A stretch of DNA of 64,000 nucleotides from contig CAKUFD010000010.1 of assembly GCA_934647195.1 (NCBI GenBank), forward strand, positions 1 through 64,000. Reading direction: 5' to 3'. The position numbers were made by a program, and so were the translations under genes. The notes beneath the pieces are model-generated. The model was not told where the DNA came from, did not search any database, and saw only the letters and a list, made by a program, of their open reading frames with translations. The number at the start of each line of letters is the position of its first letter. Positions within the stretch are counted from its first letter, which is position 1. Below, in pieces: positions 17,880 through 27,473 of this stretch. This DNA comes from an uncultured Collinsella sp. (GTDB lineage Bacteria > Actinomycetota > Coriobacteriia > Coriobacteriales > Coriobacteriaceae).

Positions 17880-17908
17880 GTGACAGGTATCGGTCGAGCC
17901 GTTAGAAT
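17880..17908 (+). promoter_or_regulatory. Promoter of homoserine dehydrogenase gene
   Basis: GTGACA (17880-17885), a 17-base spacer and TAGAAT (17903-17908) form a good vegetative promoter. It is about 52 bases before the hom start codon, which has AAGGAG upstream. Confidence 0.65.
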
Positions 17909-17959
17909 GCCATTACGCAAATTCGCAACCACTCTCAGATACCGCGTAAGGAGCCATCT

Positions 17960-19300
17960 ATGCAGGACAATCTCCGCACCGTCAACGTGGGCCTCATCGG
18001 CTTGGGCACGGTGGGCGGCGGCGTCGCCCGCACCATCCTCTCCCACCATGACCGCTATCTGGACGCCTACAACATCGACCTCAAGATCGCACGTGCCTGT
18101 GGCCTCGTATGGGAGCAGGCAGGAGCCGCCGGCATCACGCCCGAGCAGTTCACGAGCGACTGGCACGACGTCGTCTCCGATGAGAGCGTCGACATCGTGG
18201 TCGAGCTCATCGGCGGCGAGCATCCCGCGACCGAGATCTACGAGGCTGCCTTCGCTGCCGGCAAGCACGTGGTCACCGCCAACAAGGCGCTGCTGGGCCG
18301 CCACGTCGAGTCCTTTGCCCGCGCTGCTCGTGAGCACGGCGTGCAGCTCAAGTGCGAGGCCAGCTGCGGCGGCGGCATCCCCATCGTGAGCACCCTCGAG
18401 CGCGACCTTGTGGGCAACGAGATCCTCACCATCGCCGGCATCCTGAACGGCACCACCAACTACATCCTGTCCCGCATGGAGGCCGAGGGCGCCGATTACG
18501 CAGATGTCCTGGCCGATGCCCAGGCCAAGGGCTACGCCGAGGCCGATCCTTCCGCCGACGTCGACGGCTTTGACGCCGCCAGCAAGACGGCCATCCTCGC
18601 GTCCATCGGCTTTAGCTCGCGCGTGACCACCGACGACGTGTACCAGCAGGGCATTCGCACCATCACCGCCGAGGATATCTCCGTTGCGCACGACCTGGGC
18701 TACACCATCAAGCTTCTGGGCATCGCCCGCAACACCGCCGAAGGCGTGGACGTGCGCGTGCACCCCACGATGATTCCGCTCGACCACCAGCTGGCAAAGG
18801 TCTCGGGCGCCATGAACGCCGTCTACGTGGTGGGCGACGCCGTGGGCGAGACCATGTTCTACGGAGCGGGCGCGGGTTCCTTCCCCACCGCAAGCGCCGT
18901 GGTGGGCGACATCCTGACGCTTTCCGAGCAGATCAGCCGCGGCGTGGCTCCGCTGCCCGAAAGCGAGCCGTTTAGCCGTAACAAGCCTATCCGCCCCATG
19001 GACGAGCTTGAGACCAAGTACTACATCCGTCTGCGCGTGGCAGACCGTGTGGGCGCACTCGCCGAGGCCGTGAACGTGTTTGCCAAGCACGACATCTCCA
19101 TCTCGCTCATCAACCAGCTCGAAGATGGCAACAGCGACAGCGATGCGTGCTCCGTCATCTTCCTCACGCACAAGGCGCTGGAGAAGAACGTCCAGGATGC
19201 AGCCGCGGCCCTCGCCGCATCTGATTGCGTAAGCGAGGTCGCAAACGTCCTGCGCATCGAGGACGTCGACGCTTGGACCGACGGCGTGATGGCCAACTAG
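17960..19300 (+). CDS. hom: Homoserine dehydrogenase
   Basis: The 446-residue enzyme reduces aspartate semialdehyde to homoserine, the branch to threonine and methionine. The Rossmann motif GLIGLGTVGGGV is at residues 11-22, the catalytic domain contains VTANKALLG, CEASCGGGIPI and GILNGTTNYILSRM, and the lysine-containing SKTAILASIGF follows. The C-terminal ACT domain (YIRLRVADRVGALAEAVNVF onward) predicts feedback control, usually by threonine. ATG 17960 follows AAGGAGCC. It is divergent from livK copy 2 and ends in a shared terminator; no thrB or thrC lies beside it. Confidence 0.95.
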   Translation: MQDNLRTVNVGLIGLGTVGGGVARTILSHHDRYLDAYNIDLKIARACGLVWEQAGAAGITPEQFTSDWHDVVSDESVDIVVELIGGEHPATEIYEAAFAAGKHVVTANKALLGRHVESFARAAREHGVQLKCEASCGGGIPIVSTLERDLVGNEILTIAGILNGTTNYILSRMEAEGADYADVLADAQAKGYAEADPSADVDGFDAASKTAILASIGFSSRVTTDDVYQQGIRTITAEDISVAHDLGYTIKLLGIARNTAEGVDVRVHPTMIPLDHQLAKVSGAMNAVYVVGDAVGETMFYGAGAGSFPTASAVVGDILTLSEQISRGVAPLPESEPFSRNKPIRPMDELETKYYIRLRVADRVGALAEAVNVFAKHDISISLINQLEDGNSDSDACSVIFLTHKALEKNVQDAAAALAASDCVSEVANVLRIEDVDAWTDGVMAN

Positions 19301-19334
19301 GACTATCGTCAAACACCCCAGCAATCGCCAAGAC

Positions 19335-19368
19335 AAAGGGCTGCTCGAGTTGATTCGAGCAGCCCTTT
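19335..19368. terminator. Bidirectional terminator between hom and pepC
   Basis: Perfect 14-bp arms AAAGGGCTGCTCGA/TCGAGCAGCCCTTT with a 6-base loop lie between two convergent genes, with T-rich ends on both strands. Confidence 0.8.
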
Positions 19369-19408
19369 GCTGTTTGAAGCTGAATCGAGAAGCTAGCCCA
19401 GGCGGCGG

Positions 19409-20914
19409 CTACCTCACTCGCACCGCAGATGCAACGGCATCCCAGGGATCGCACATCTCGATGGGCAGAGTGTCCCAGAGCTTGAGCGCCTGCTCGTCAA
19501 GGAACTCGCGGCGCACTACGACCTCGCCGCCATAGAGGCGGAACCACTCACCGCTCATGATCAGGTAGCCGTCCTTGCAAGCGTCTTTGCCCCAGCTGTT
19601 CTCGACGCGCCAAGCGCGCGGCGTGCCGTCATCTGCCAGCTCGACGCCCTGGAACGTCATGGCATGCGTCATGCAGCTCTCACGCATGTCGTACATCGTG
19701 CCCTTGTCCATATCCAGATCGATATCGAACAGGCCCTCGGCGTCGATGGTATCGAGGGCAAGCACGCCGGGGAAGTCCTCGATGTGGCGCGCGAACTGCT
19801 GGGACACGTCACACGCCATATAGCAGGCATGACCTGCTTTGAGGGATGCCACCGCGGCACGCTCGAGAATCTCGGGCGGCATATTCAGCATGCGCATGAC
19901 CGGGGCGCCCACCACGGTGTCCATCCAGCGCACGCCCACCACGCGCTCGAAGGGGCGCGAGGCACCGGGGCAGGAAACGAGGTCGACATACTCCTTGGCA
20001 TCGAAGCGCACATAGCGGCGCTGGAACTCCTGCGGGGTAATGCCCTCCTCGTGCAGAATGCGGACGGGCTTTGCATCGGCGGCGTCTTTTGCCTTGCCCG
20101 TCGTCGCCGCGCCTTCCTGCACGCTGACCTTGGACGGGTCGACATCCGCATGCTCGCCCACCGCAAGCTCAAAATCGAAGGTCAGCGGGGGTTCGCCCAG
20201 GCAGATGCAAAGCACACGGTGCACGTCCTCCATCATCTGACGGCGACGCTCCTGCACAGCCTCGTCGGGCTCACCCTGCTCAACCGCAGTGCGAAGAATC
20301 GCGGCGTCGCGACGCAGCAGGCGATTGAGATAGCGATTCATCTGAGAGGAATCCTTGGTGCATGCGGTCTCGGGCATGACCTCCTTGGGCACCACGCCCC
20401 ATTTCTCGATCAGGTTGGCGGCAAAGCGCCACTCTCCCCCATCGGGCGCCGGGCTCTCCAACAGGAAGGTGACTGCTCGGTCGTCAAAGGGAAGATGGGC
20501 CGTGGCGATGATGTTTCCCAAAAAGGCGTTGGCCTTCTCGAGCTTGTCGTAGAACATGCCATATGCCTGAGAGAACTCGAAGTCGTCCACATCGAGCAGG
20601 CGGCAGATCTCCACGCGCTGCGTGTTGAGCGTCGAGAACATCCAGCAACGGCCGGACTGACGCTGGTTGGTCACGGTCTTGGGTGCCTTGACGGCAACGC
20701 GATAGGTATCGGAATACGTGCGCATGGCAACCGGGTTGCGGGCAGCGGCCATCACATCCATCGACGTGACGGCGTTGCGCGCGATGCGATTGCCACGGCT
20801 CTTTGCGAATTTCTCGACAAGCGCCGCGTTGGCGTCCGGGTCGAGCGCTGCAGACGAGGTGCCGAACAGGGCGTCGCTCGACATCTGCTCCACGTTGTTC
20901 TCACGGGTATCCAT
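19409..20914 (-). CDS. pepC: Aminopeptidase C (C1B bleomycin hydrolase family)
   Basis: The 501-residue cytoplasmic cysteine peptidase removes N-terminal residues from peptides. The papain-type catalytic cysteine lies in QRQSGRCWMFS (C90), the histidine in THAMTFQGVEL near residue 424, and the asparagine in RVENSWGKD near 445. The order and spacing fit bleomycin hydrolase/PepC, which forms a hexameric barrel. It is somewhat longer than the usual 445 residues because of an insertion around residues 240-290 (VDPSKVSVQEGAATTGKAKD). ATG 20914 has AAGGAGG eight bases upstream. It converges with hom on a shared terminator. Confidence 0.92.
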   Translation of the reverse strand: MDTRENNVEQMSSDALFGTSSAALDPDANAALVEKFAKSRGNRIARNAVTSMDVMAAARNPVAMRTYSDTYRVAVKAPKTVTNQRQSGRCWMFSTLNTQRVEICRLLDVDDFEFSQAYGMFYDKLEKANAFLGNIIATAHLPFDDRAVTFLLESPAPDGGEWRFAANLIEKWGVVPKEVMPETACTKDSSQMNRYLNRLLRRDAAILRTAVEQGEPDEAVQERRRQMMEDVHRVLCICLGEPPLTFDFELAVGEHADVDPSKVSVQEGAATTGKAKDAADAKPVRILHEEGITPQEFQRRYVRFDAKEYVDLVSCPGASRPFERVVGVRWMDTVVGAPVMRMLNMPPEILERAAVASLKAGHACYMACDVSQQFARHIEDFPGVLALDTIDAEGLFDIDLDMDKGTMYDMRESCMTHAMTFQGVELADDGTPRAWRVENSWGKDACKDGYLIMSGEWFRLYGGEVVVRREFLDEQALKLWDTLPIEMCDPWDAVASAVRVR

Positions 20915-20998
20915 AGGTCCTCCTTAGGCCTCGCACTCGATTTCAAACGCTTTGAGAGTAGTCCTTTTCGCGGCGCTGCGCAGCCCTCGTCTCGCGTC

Positions 20999-22549
20999 TT
21001 ATTCGGCATCATCCTCATGGCGGAGTTCGAGCATACGACGTCGATATTCTTGAACTGCAAGTTTCGCGCGCTCAAGGCGGCGTCGCTCCCGCGGCGAGAG
21101 CGACGAGGGGTCCACCTCGTTTTCGTAAACGTCCTCGGCAAGCAGGTGCGCTGCGGCGGCAATGCGATCGTCGATTGAGCGATGATGCAACGGGTCTGCA
21201 GCGATATGCTCCGCGATGTTTCCCCAGGTGGGAACCTCGCCTATCGCATCGCCATGGCCGTGTGAGGTGAGGACCTTGTGCTCGCGCGCCAGCAGTTTTG
21301 CCAAGTCGTGATGCTCGCGGATGATCTGTGCGGCATCACGGGGATGCTCGACAACCTGACTGGCAGCCTCAAGCGGACGGGCGTCGACCATGCGATACGT
21401 CGCCTGGGCCAGCAACGGCATAAGAAACACCGTGCATGCGCCCGCGGCCACGAGCACCGACGCCACGTCTTGACCCATGGCGCCCGCAGAGACCGCAACG
21501 CTCGTGACGGCAACGATGATGGGCAACGCCGTTGTGCAGTAGAGTGCGACCGTAGTGCGGCCATGCGACGAGACGTCGCGTGTGAGCGGGCACAACTTCA
21601 TGGAGATGGCGATGGGCACGGCGCGAATCACCAGCAGCGCCACGATAAAGCCCACAAGCATCACCGGATTGGCGGCAACGGCAGCGAGGTCGATCTTGGC
21701 GCCCGACACGCAAAAGAAGACCGGAATCAAAAAGCCATATGCCAGGCCCTCGAGTTTGCTTTCGAGCGTATGGTCGCCCTCGGGGATGATGAAGCGCAGG
21801 ACGAAGCCCGCAGCGAAAGCGCCGAGCACGATGTCGAGGTCGAAGACCGCCGTAAAGGCCACGAGCACGATAAGGATGAAAACCGTGAGGCGCACGAACG
21901 TCTGCGACGTGGTGTCGGCGCGGTTCTGGATAAAGCGGAAAAAGCGATTGCCCAGCTTGCGCGAGCGCGCAGGCACGGCGGCAAGTACCACGCACACAGC
22001 GAGGAACGCGGCGAGGATCACGAGCGTCTGAACGCTGCTGCGCGCGGAGAGCAGCACCGACATCGCAAGCACAGGGCCAAGCTCTCCCCACGTGCCGTAG
22101 GCCAGAATCGAATCGCCCAGGCGCGTGCCCACAAGCGAGCGCTCGTGCAGGATGGGCATGAGGGTGCCCAACGCCGTCGAGGTGAGCGCAAGCGTGACCG
22201 CGATGCCATCGATGCTCCCCGCCGAGAACACCGGCGTCATGCGGACGGCAAACCAGGCAAGCAGAAATGACACGATCCACGTCCCCAGGGCCCAGCGGCC
22301 CTCGCCGCCAACGACATGTTTGGGATTGATCTCGTAGCCCGCAAGCAAAAACAAAAATGCAAGGCCGAGCTCCGATACGATGGATACCGCCTCGTCAATA
22401 TGGATAAAGCCGAGCATATGGGGACCAAGCACGGCGCCTGCCAGCAGCAAAAACACCGTCTCGGGAATAGCGCGGCCAGAGACAAGGGCAGCGAGGACCG
22501 GGCAGACAAACGCCACACCGGCGATGATCGCCAAAGAGACAAAAGCCAT
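20999..22549 (-). CDS. CPA2-type cation:proton antiporter
   Basis: The 516-residue membrane protein has about twelve hydrophobic segments over residues 1-390 and fits the Na+/H+ exchanger (PF00999, KefB/NapA-like) fold. The core DIVLGAFAAGFVLRF and FFCVSGAKIDL contain acidic residues where the transport aspartates sit in this family. A cytoplasmic C-terminal tail of about 120 charged residues follows (HRSIDDRIAAAAHLLAEDVY to the end) and lacks a recognisable TrkA-N domain. ATG 22549 is chosen because AAGGAG lies eight bases upstream, inside a longer open frame. It begins 100 bases after the M81 peptidase gene on the same strand. Confidence 0.82.
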   Translation of the reverse strand: MAFVSLAIIAGVAFVCPVLAALVSGRAIPETVFLLLAGAVLGPHMLGFIHIDEAVSIVSELGLAFLFLLAGYEINPKHVVGGEGRWALGTWIVSFLLAWFAVRMTPVFSAGSIDGIAVTLALTSTALGTLMPILHERSLVGTRLGDSILAYGTWGELGPVLAMSVLLSARSSVQTLVILAAFLAVCVVLAAVPARSRKLGNRFFRFIQNRADTTSQTFVRLTVFILIVLVAFTAVFDLDIVLGAFAAGFVLRFIIPEGDHTLESKLEGLAYGFLIPVFFCVSGAKIDLAAVAANPVMLVGFIVALLVIRAVPIAISMKLCPLTRDVSSHGRTTVALYCTTALPIIVAVTSVAVSAGAMGQDVASVLVAAGACTVFLMPLLAQATYRMVDARPLEAASQVVEHPRDAAQIIREHHDLAKLLAREHKVLTSHGHGDAIGEVPTWGNIAEHIAADPLHHRSIDDRIAAAAHLLAEDVYENEVDPSSLSPRERRRLERAKLAVQEYRRRMLELRHEDDAE

Positions 22550-22648
22550 GAAAAGGGCTCCTTTCATACTTCCCCACTGTACCCGTTTTGGCAAACGGCA
22601 ACTCACAAGAGGGAAGGCCGAAAGGAGCCTTATGAAAAAGCGACAGAA

Positions 22649-24175
22649 CTAGGCGCGGGCGAGGAGGTCGACCGTCAGGTTAGGGTCGAACGGCAGCTCA
22701 TCGAAGGGATAGAGCGGGCGCACGATCTTGTGGTGTCCAAGGCGCGGAAGGTCCTGGTCCACGGCGCCCGGCGTGAGTGCCATAACCCAGCCCCTGGCGG
22801 CGGCGGACAGGTCGGGCTCGAGATAGCCCATCTTGACGACGACGATATCCTCGGCGCCAAACGGCGTGCCGGCAGCCTCGTACTGCTCGGAGCAGCCAAA
22901 CTGCGTACGTGCCGTGGTGACGATGACCTTGAAGTTGCCCTCGGCGATAACGGCGCTCTTGCCGCCGCTGCGATACTCGTCAAACAGACGATCGACCACG
23001 CCGTCCATCATCACGGGCTCACCGGACACGCCGCCGGTCATAGCGCCCACAGCCAGGCGAACGGGAGCCCCCACGCCTGCCCGCTCGCACGCCTCGACTG
23101 CAGCAGGGTCGTTGAGCGATGCGAAGACGACGCGCTTCGTGCTGCCCTGAGCGCGATAGGCGTCGAGGATCTCGCGCAAAAAGACCGTGCTGTCGTCCGT
23201 GCCGCCGGCACCGGGGTTATCGCCCGTATCGGAGACGAAGAACGGGCTTACCTCGGCAGAAAGTGCCTGGGCAACGGAGCCCTCGGCGGTATCGGTGGGG
23301 CCCACGAACTCAAAGACGCCAGCGTTGTCCCAGAAGTCCTGGGCCGCAGCCATGGCGGCGTCGCGCACGGCCTGCTCGTCGTAACCATAGGACACGACGG
23401 CGCCATGGCAGCGCTCCATATCGGCCCAGGGGAAGCCCATCCAGATGGACGTGTCGAACACATCGTCTTGCAGCTGGTAGACGCCCAGCTTGGCATACAT
23501 GCTCGCACCGGGCTCCACCTCGGTCGAGGTCTTTTCGCCTGGAAGTAGCACAGGCACGTTCACACGGGCGCGGTAGAGCGTGCGCTCGGGGTTGTCGAGC
23601 ACCTTGACGAGGGCGCGAGCAGCGCGCTCGTGCGTCCAGGGAACGTCGATATGCGGAGCGGTGCGATAGCAGGTGAGCAGGTCGCAGGACTCAAACAGCA
23701 AATCCGAGATGCAGCCATGCAGGTCCATGGATGCGGCGATGGGAACATCCTTGCCCACGATTTGGCGCACGCGGGAGGCGATCACGCCCTCGCCGTCCTC
23801 CTGGTCCACCACACTCGCGGCGCCGTGGATGGTGAGCAGCACGGCGTCGAGCGGCTCCTCGTTATGGGCCTGCTCGAGCAGCGCGCAAAACTCGTCGAGC
23901 CACGCGTTGAAGAACTCGTTGGTCACCGGGCCACCGGGAAGGGCGCCGGCATAGGTAAGGGGCACCCACTCGACGCCCTCGATGCGCCCGATGTTGCCAA
24001 AGCGCTCAAGACGCGCGGCATCGATTGCAGAGGTATCGCCCGTAATCCACGGATGGCTGTCGAGCAGCTCCTGACCGCGACGGATGCGGAAGGCGGCCTC
24101 ACCCGAGCGATACGGCGTGAACTCGGAACACTCGATATGGAAGCCACCGACGGCGATACGATAGGGTTTGGACAT
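22649..24175 (-). CDS. M81 family metallopeptidase (MlrC-like)
   Basis: The 508-residue protein belongs to the M81/MlrC family, named after the microcystin-degradation peptidase MlrC. The N-terminal domain shows GGFHIECSEFTPYRSGEAAF and LTIHGAASV with ASMDLHGCIS, which supply the metal-binding histidines and aspartates. The C-terminal domain begins about residue 300 with VSDTGDNPGAGGTDDSTVFL. Most members act on small linear peptides or unknown substrates. ATG 24175 follows TTTGGAG. It may be co-transcribed with the downstream antiporter. Confidence 0.85.
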   Translation of the reverse strand: MSKPYRIAVGGFHIECSEFTPYRSGEAAFRIRRGQELLDSHPWITGDTSAIDAARLERFGNIGRIEGVEWVPLTYAGALPGGPVTNEFFNAWLDEFCALLEQAHNEEPLDAVLLTIHGAASVVDQEDGEGVIASRVRQIVGKDVPIAASMDLHGCISDLLFESCDLLTCYRTAPHIDVPWTHERAARALVKVLDNPERTLYRARVNVPVLLPGEKTSTEVEPGASMYAKLGVYQLQDDVFDTSIWMGFPWADMERCHGAVVSYGYDEQAVRDAAMAAAQDFWDNAGVFEFVGPTDTAEGSVAQALSAEVSPFFVSDTGDNPGAGGTDDSTVFLREILDAYRAQGSTKRVVFASLNDPAAVEACERAGVGAPVRLAVGAMTGGVSGEPVMMDGVVDRLFDEYRSGGKSAVIAEGNFKVIVTTARTQFGCSEQYEAAGTPFGAEDIVVVKMGYLEPDLSAAARGWVMALTPGAVDQDLPRLGHHKIVRPLYPFDELPFDPNLTVDLLARA

Positions 24176-24592
24176 GACAATCACGCTCCAAAGGACCGGG
24201 GATATCAAACGGTCCCATTATGGCGCATGCCACGGCGGTCGCCACGAACGTTCGCGCGCTCGCAACATAACGCCCCGCCAGCGGCGATGGATGTCCTTGG
24301 GCCCAGCCCCCTTCCCGCCGCGCCGGCGATCCCACTCATCGCAGCCACCGTCCTTCCGGGGTATCTGGGCTCCTCCCGCAGCGCCGGCGATTCCAAGGCT
24401 CACGCACGCGGTGCCGAACGCCCGGAATCCGCCTACAGGACAATGGCCTTCCCTGCTGTTATTCACCGGGAATACCGCCCGCTCGAGCTGCCGTTCCTTG
24501 TCTTTATGCAGCCTGATCATTAGCATATTTAGGGCGTTTCCCCGGGACAGCAAGGTTCGCCCGGGTGCTTCCATCTCATGAGGTGAAACCCT
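24176..24592. other. Divergent intergenic region with imperfect direct repeat
   Basis: This 417-base stretch separates the divergent mlrC-like and flavoprotein genes and has no convincing gene. Two 22-base imperfect direct repeats are visible at 24313-24334 and 24374-24395 (shared core GCGCCGGCGAT), 61 bases apart. CCCGGG occurs twice near 24541 and 24560, and could pair upstream of the flavoprotein ribosome site. No known riboswitch motif was found on either strand. Confidence 0.5.
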
Positions 24593-25987
24593 ATGAACGC
24601 AGACATCGTCATCGTCGGAGCCGGTCCCGCAGGCATCTTTACGGCCCTCAAGCTCATCGAAGAGCGACCCGACACCCATATCGTCTTGTTGGAAAAGGGC
24701 TTACCGGTAGAGAAGCGGCACTGCCCCAAAGATAAAACCGGGCACTGCGTAAACTGCCAGCCCTGCAATATCACCACGGGCTTTTCGGGCGCAGGCGCGT
24801 TCTCGGACGGAAAGCTCTCCTTATCCCACGAGGTGGGCGGAGACCTCCCCGAGCTGATCGGGGCCGGGAAGGCTCAAGAAACCATCGACAAGGTGGATAA
24901 GATCTACCTCTCCTTTGGCGCCGACGAACACGTTGAGGGCGCAGGCCACAACGCGCAGATCCGCGACATTCGCCGTCGCGCCATCCAGGCGGGGCTCAAG
25001 ATGGTCGACTGCCCTATCCGCCACCTGGGCACCGAGAAGGCCCAAGAGCTCTACCTTGCAATCGAGAACCATCTTCGCGACGCTGGCGTCGAGATGCGCT
25101 TTCGCACCGAGTGCCGCGACGTGATCATCGAGGATAGCGTGTGCCGTGGCGTTGTTGCCGCAGGCCCGGATGGAGAAGAGCGCATCGACGCCAAGCGCGT
25201 CATCGTGGCCACCGGGCGCCGCGGCGCCGACTGGCTCGAGCACCTGTGCTCCGAGCACGGGATCCTCCATACGCCGGGACCTGTTGACGTGGGCGTGCGC
25301 GTCGAGATGCGAAACGAGGTCATCGAGGACGTGAACGAGGTTCTCTACGAGGGAAAGCTCATCGGCTACCCCAACCCCTTCCGCAACAAGGTGCGCACGT
25401 TTTGCCAAAACCCCGGCGGCTTCGTGGCGCAGGAGAACTACGACGGCGGCCTTGCGGTGGTCAACGGCCACTCCTTCAAGGAGCGCAAATCCGACAACAC
25501 CAACCTCGCCATCCTGTGCTCGCACAACTTCCGCGAGCCGTTCAACCAGCCGATCGCCTATGCGCAAAACATCGGCAGGCTCTGCAACATGCTGGGCAAC
25601 GGCCACATCCTCGTGCAGCGCTTTGGCGATATCCTCAACGGCAAGCGCACCTGGCAAAAGGAACTCGACCAATCAAACGTGCGCCCCACGCTACCGGATG
25701 CCGTCGCGGGCGACATCACGAGTGCGCTTCCCTACCGCACGATGACCTCGATCGTCGCGTTCATGCTCGCCGTAGACAAGGCCATTCCCGGCTTTGCCTC
25801 TGCAGAGACGTTGCTCTACGCGCCCGAGCTCAAGTTTTACAGCAATCGCGTGACCATGGACAAGGAGTTCACCACGAGCGTCACCAACCTTCATTGTCTG
25901 GGAGACTCCAGCGGCTGGACACGCGGCCTCATGATGGCCTCAGTCATGGGTTACCTCATGGGCAAGCGCCTAGCGGCGGAGCTCTAG
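24593..25987 (+). CDS. COG2509-type FAD-dependent dehydrogenase
   Basis: The 464-residue flavoprotein has an N-terminal dinucleotide motif IVGAGPAGIFTALKL and C-terminal LGDSSGWTRGLMMASVMGYLMG that closes the FAD site. It matches the uncharacterised FAD-dependent dehydrogenases of COG2509. A cysteine cluster C44-x7-C52-x2-C55-x2-C58 (HCPKDKTGHCVNCQPCN) directly precedes the conserved GFSGAGAFSDGKLSLS, and could bind metal or an iron-sulfur cluster; this is inference. The substrate is unknown. ATG 24593 has GAGGTGAAA upstream. The gene stands alone and converges with dltD. Confidence 0.8.
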   Translation: MNADIVIVGAGPAGIFTALKLIEERPDTHIVLLEKGLPVEKRHCPKDKTGHCVNCQPCNITTGFSGAGAFSDGKLSLSHEVGGDLPELIGAGKAQETIDKVDKIYLSFGADEHVEGAGHNAQIRDIRRRAIQAGLKMVDCPIRHLGTEKAQELYLAIENHLRDAGVEMRFRTECRDVIIEDSVCRGVVAAGPDGEERIDAKRVIVATGRRGADWLEHLCSEHGILHTPGPVDVGVRVEMRNEVIEDVNEVLYEGKLIGYPNPFRNKVRTFCQNPGGFVAQENYDGGLAVVNGHSFKERKSDNTNLAILCSHNFREPFNQPIAYAQNIGRLCNMLGNGHILVQRFGDILNGKRTWQKELDQSNVRPTLPDAVAGDITSALPYRTMTSIVAFMLAVDKAIPGFASAETLLYAPELKFYSNRVTMDKEFTTSVTNLHCLGDSSGWTRGLMMASVMGYLMGKRLAAEL

Positions 25988-26039
25988 GTCAACGAAGCAG
26001 CATCGGCGGCGAGTCGAGTCGGTTGTCGCAAAGGGTGCG

Positions 26040-26074
26040 GCGCCCCTGCAAGACGCACAGTCATGCAGGGGCGC
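26040..26074. terminator. Terminator between flavoprotein gene and dlt operon
   Basis: Eleven-bp perfect arms (26040-26050, 26064-26074) with a 13-base loop separate the convergent flavoprotein and dltD genes. Confidence 0.65.
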
Positions 26075-26077
26075 TGC

Positions 26078-27259
26078 TCAGTCTTTAAGGTAGTCGTATA
26101 CCGCTTGCGAGTAGAGCAGCGCACCGTATTCGGAAGGATGCGAATAGTCCTGGAAGAAGCTCTTGTCGTACTCATGAGACGAAAAGTCGACGTAAGGTAC
26201 GCCCGCTTCCTCGCATGCCTGGCGAATCATCGCGTAGTACTCCTGTCTCACAGAAGCGGTATACGCCGTCTGGTCGTACATAAAGCCGTTGACCGGCTGG
26301 ATAACCACGAGCGGAACCATGCCCGATTGCACGCCCGCCGCAAGGGCCATCTTGAAATCCTCGTATTCCTGCCGACTAAAATACTCGCCGTCATGCACCT
26401 TCCATGCGGTCCTGGCCCCTTCGAGCCACGCCTCGCCGCGCTTTTGATACCACCCCTCGCCGACGGCAAAGGTCTTGTTGCGCGTGCTGGCTGCCAAATC
26501 ACGTGCCGCCTTCGTCTCGAGCTCGGCCCAATCGGGAGCCGATGGCACGGTGTTCGGAGCGTACGGCGACGGTGGCGCCGCGCGATTGCTCGCGAGTCGT
26601 AGGCGCGCGTCATCGACCGCCGATGCCATCGTGCGATCGATGGCATCGGAAAATGAAGAAATGGGCGAAGCGTTCTTCGAGACATCGACACCGTACTCGC
26701 CCAGCCGCACCGTCACGCGCTCTTTAAGGTCTGCGGAGATGCGGTCGTTTGCCATGAAGGCGTCATAAGCATCGCGCGAGAACATGGCAGGAAGATGGTC
26801 TTGCGGCGCGCGATAGCACATGAACCACTGCATGCTCGCAAAGAGCACACTGCGGTCTTGCCCGGTCGTGTGCGCAAGTGCGCCCATTTCGACAGCTTGC
26901 CAAAGACTCTCGCAGGTAGCGCGGCCCACGGTAAGCGTGCTGATGCCGTACTCGCCATTCAAAAGGAGCTTGCTGGGGTTCATGGCGCCGCCATGACGCG
27001 GGCTCAGTTCGGACGAGCCAAAGACAAAGCGCGGATTATAGCCCGCCTTCGCGCGCGCCGCGTATTCGCCGGACACGAAATGATAGTTCGACGCCTGGGC
27101 ACAGGAAGGGTACGCGACAAATGCCGCATCCCCTGCGCCCGAGGTGCCGATGCCCAACATGGCTCCCGCCCCGGGCAGCACCAGGGCCACGCAAATGCCG
27201 GCAGCAAGAACAAGGGCCGCCGCGACGGCAGCCAACCGCTTGAGAGGCACGCGGGACAT
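26078..27259 (-). CDS. dltD: D-alanyl-lipoteichoic acid biosynthesis protein DltD
   Basis: The 393-residue protein has a single N-terminal membrane anchor (about residues 8-32) and an extracellular SGNH-hydrolase-like domain. FVFGSSELSP holds the nucleophilic serine motif, and the C-terminal FFQDYSHPSEYGALLYSQAVYDYL holds the Asp-x-x-His pair typical of DltD. DltD completes transfer of D-alanine to teichoic acid outside the membrane. It is the last gene of the operon, ends within 4 bases of a hairpin, and starts 13 bases after the small dltX-like gene. Confidence 0.9.
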   Translation of the reverse strand: MSRVPLKRLAAVAAALVLAAGICVALVLPGAGAMLGIGTSGAGDAAFVAYPSCAQASNYHFVSGEYAARAKAGYNPRFVFGSSELSPRHGGAMNPSKLLLNGEYGISTLTVGRATCESLWQAVEMGALAHTTGQDRSVLFASMQWFMCYRAPQDHLPAMFSRDAYDAFMANDRISADLKERVTVRLGEYGVDVSKNASPISSFSDAIDRTMASAVDDARLRLASNRAAPPSPYAPNTVPSAPDWAELETKAARDLAASTRNKTFAVGEGWYQKRGEAWLEGARTAWKVHDGEYFSRQEYEDFKMALAAGVQSGMVPLVVIQPVNGFMYDQTAYTASVRQEYYAMIRQACEEAGVPYVDFSSHEYDKSFFQDYSHPSEYGALLYSQAVYDYLKD

Positions 27260-27272
27260 ATACGCTCACCAC

Positions 27273-27473
27273 CTAGAATGCCGAGTACACCGGTGCCGCC
27301 GGCGCACCGTAGGGCGAAAGGAGGAAAAACCAGACGAGTATCGCCGCAAGCAAAAGCACCAAGACGAGCCATGCGGTAAGGGCGGAATAAGAACCCGCGA
27401 AGAACCATGCGCGAACGCGCTCGGCAAAAGGATACAGGCGCGCAATGGGCCCCGTTGCCTTGCGCGCGCTCAC
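27273..27473 (-). CDS. dltX: Small membrane protein, DltX-like
   Basis: A 66-residue protein with one transmembrane helix (about residues 34-52) and a short C-terminal tail ending PVYSAF. Established DltX proteins are about 50 residues, single-pass, encoded in dlt operons and end in a conserved aromatic motif of the form FIYNEF, through which D-alanine is thought to pass to DltD. The tail here matches the pattern (hydrophobic-Tyr-x-x-Phe at the very end). Identity is inferred from position, topology and this motif. The GTG start overlaps the dltC stop in GTGA. Unlike Firmicutes, where dltX is first, it sits between dltC and dltD. Confidence 0.65.
   Translation of the reverse strand: MSARKATGPIARLYPFAERVRAWFFAGSYSALTAWLVLVLLLAAILVWFFLLSPYGAPAAPVYSAF

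Noticed and set aside
24176..24592. T-box or other riboswitch in the long divergent region
   Set aside because: No T-box sequence or other known aptamer core could be found on either strand; only imperfect direct repeats are visible.
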